Shown piece by piece: positions 4,459 through 5,829 of a DNA stretch of 5,829 bases. Origin of the DNA: Dehalococcoidia bacterium (GTDB lineage: Bacteria; Chloroflexota; Dehalococcoidia; GIF9; AB-539-J10); assembly GCA_030669525.1 (NCBI GenBank), contig DAOVDO010000065.1, positions 1-5,829 on the forward strand. Direction: 5' to 3'. Position 1 is the first letter of the stretch. Each line of letters starts with the position of its first letter. The position numbers were made by a program, and so were the translations under genes. Under the pieces are notes generated by a model. That model saw only the letters and a program-made list of their open reading frames with translations. It had not been told where the DNA came from and did no database searches.

Positions 4459-5829
4459 GTGACCAGTGACGAAATCAGACAGCTATTCCTGAGGTTCTTT
4501 CAGGATAGAGGACATAAAATTATTCCCAGCTCAACCTTGATCCCTCGTGGTGACCCAACCTTATTATTAACTACCGCTGGAATGGTGCAGATTAAACCTT
4601 ATTTTCTGGGGTTGGAGAAACCTCCTGGTGTACGCCTGGCTTCCTGTCAAAAATGCTTTCGAACTACTGATATAGATGTCGTTGGTGATACCAAGCATCT
4701 AACTTTTTTTGAGATGCTGGGAAATTTCAGCGTTGGTGATTATTTTAAAAAGGAGGCTATTCCCTGGGCATGGGAATTCGTCACGGAGTACTTAAAGTTA
4801 CCTGAGGAGCGGCTGTGGATAACTATTTATCTTGATGATGATGAAGCTTTTAACTGCTGGAGGCAGGTAGGGGTTCCTGCAGAGAGGATATTACGTTTTG
4901 GCGAGGAGGAAAATTATTGGGGTCCTGCTGGTGATTCAGGGCCTTGTGGACCATGCAGCGAAATACACTATGACCTGGGTGAGGAAGTTGGCTGTGGTAG
5001 ACCCGAATGTAAACCTAACTGTGACTGTAATCGGTTCTCTGAGATATGGAACCTGGTATTCATGCAGTATAACCAGAGCCCCGATGGCAGTCGTACCCGT
5101 TTGTCTGAACCAAATATCGATACAGGGATGGGGTTAGAGAGAACTACGGCGATTATGCAGGGCAAATCTTCGGTTTATGAAACTGCACTTTTTTTACCTG
5201 TAATTCACATGATTTGCCAGTTGACTGGCAAGCATTATGGAGAGAGTGATAGTGATGATCGAGCTATAAGGATCATCGCTGAGCATGGCCGTGGTCTGTC
5301 ATTTCTAATTGCTGATGGCGTTTTACCCTCCAATGAAGGTAGCGGCTATGTTTTGCGAAGGGTATTGCGTCGTGCCTCCCTTTTTGGCAGGAGATTGGGT
5401 ATGGATAAACCTTTCCTCGGTGAAGTTGCCGAAGTGGTGATTGATAGGATGGGGCATGTATATCCGGGATTGGTAGCAAATAAAGATTTAATCAAAGAAG
5501 TAATTGGCATTGAGGAGGGGAGGTTTATTGTTACTCTAAATACGGGGCTTAATTTAGTAGAAGATGTTGTTGAGGAAGCTTTAAGCCAGGGAAGAGGGCG
5601 ATTATCGGGAGAGCAGGTATTCAGGCTTTATGATACTTATGGCTTTCCGCAGGACATGACCGCTGAGATTGCTAAAGAAAAAGGGCTTACAATAGATTGG
5701 AAAGGTTTCCAATCTGAGATGAAAAAACAACGGGAGAGGGCCAGAGCAGCCAAGGTACTAACTTCTTCTGGAATAGCTTCACATATTGAACCGATGTCAC
5801 CTCCACTTCGTGATGTGATGGATTTTGTT
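4459..5829 (+). CDS. alaS: Alanyl-tRNA synthetase, N-terminal part (cut by window edge)
   Basis: This class II synthetase charges tRNA-Ala with alanine in the cytoplasm. The reading frame is open for 457 codons from GTG to the last base, about half of the usual 870-880 residues. The catalytic domain is complete: TSDEIRQLF at the start, motif 2 with Arg68 in QKCFRTTDID and HLTFFEMLGNFSVGDYFK (80-97), GPAGDSGPCGPCSEIHYD (155-172), and motif 3 NIDTGMGLER (219-228). The helical tRNA-recognition domain follows (about 245-457), with FLIADGVLPSNEGSGYVLRR and RLYDTYGFPQDMTAEIA. The editing domain and C-Ala domain lie beyond the window. Residues 179-190 hold four cysteines (CGRPECKPNCDC) just before RFSEIWNLVFMQ; this cysteine cluster occurs in a subset of bacterial AlaRS and could bind zinc. 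In the helical domain, AEHGRGLSFLIADG stands where a DHxRAxxFLIADG form is more usual. The gene is divergent from the channel gene. No frameshift is seen. Confidence 0.97.
   Translation, partial: MTSDEIRQLFLRFFQDRGHKIIPSSTLIPRGDPTLLLTTAGMVQIKPYFLGLEKPPGVRLASCQKCFRTTDIDVVGDTKHLTFFEMLGNFSVGDYFKKEAIPWAWEFVTEYLKLPEERLWITIYLDDDEAFNCWRQVGVPAERILRFGEEENYWGPAGDSGPCGPCSEIHYDLGEEVGCGRPECKPNCDCNRFSEIWNLVFMQYNQSPDGSRTRLSEPNIDTGMGLERTTAIMQGKSSVYETALFLPVIHMICQLTGKHYGESDSDDRAIRIIAEHGRGLSFLIADGVLPSNEGSGYVLRRVLRRASLFGRRLGMDKPFLGEVAEVVIDRMGHVYPGLVANKDLIKEVIGIEEGRFIVTLNTGLNLVEDVVEEALSQGRGRLSGEQVFRLYDTYGFPQDMTAEIAKEKGLTIDWKGFQSEMKKQRERARAAKVLTSSGIASHIEPMSPPLRDVMDFV

Noticed and set aside
4898..5137. A 79-codon open frame on the plus strand inside alaS
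   Set aside because: It is out of frame with AlaRS motifs that cover the same bases (GPCGPCSEI and motif 3) and shows no family features.
1..5829. A new defence, mobile or biosynthetic system
   Set aside because: All five long genes belong to well-known housekeeping families, there are no direct repeats or transposase remnants, and base composition looks even across the window.

Overview
The window looks like ordinary bacterial core genome with moderate GC. It is most likely from Chloroflexota, perhaps a Dehalococcoidia-like lineage. That placement is inferred from family-level wording only: the GGEATRLRPL form of the nucleotidyltransferase loop, a basic insert in the DNA polymerase III delta subunit, the QKCFRTTDID and Cys-cluster form of alanyl-tRNA synthetase, and the SGKT-type YchF relative. 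No rRNA, tRNA, CRISPR array, insertion sequence, prophage gene or defence gene is visible.

Layout, left to right: (1) bases 2-139 may hold the last 45 codons of an unidentified membrane protein. (2) 161-1240 (+) encodes a two-domain NDP-sugar pyrophosphorylase. (3) 1241-2332 (-) encodes a YchF/OLA1-like P-loop NTPase with a non-standard P-loop. (4) 2386-3402 (+) encodes HolA, the delta subunit of the DNA polymerase III clamp loader. (5) 3405-4349 (-) encodes a small-conductance mechanosensitive channel. (6) 4459-5829 (+) encodes the N-terminal 457 residues of alanyl-tRNA synthetase, cut off by the window edge.

The five main genes alternate strictly in strand. The two convergent junctions have 0 and 2 bp between stop codons. 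The two divergent junctions have 53 and 109 bp. No two of these genes form a co-directional operon, so all regulation must sit in the two divergent spacers and in the region before 161. Possible promoters are visible there. The YchF-like gene has an extended -10 placed so that its mRNA may begin at or next to the ATG. In the mscS-type/alaS spacer, two opposed extended -10 elements share one near-palindrome.

Functionally the genes serve sugar-nucleotide supply, ribosome- or stress-linked NTPase activity, replication, osmotic protection and translation. They do not form one pathway. I found no convincing new multi-gene system. The points most worth a second look are the atypical YchF relative, its possible leaderless start, the shared -10 palindrome and the fully abutting convergent gene ends.
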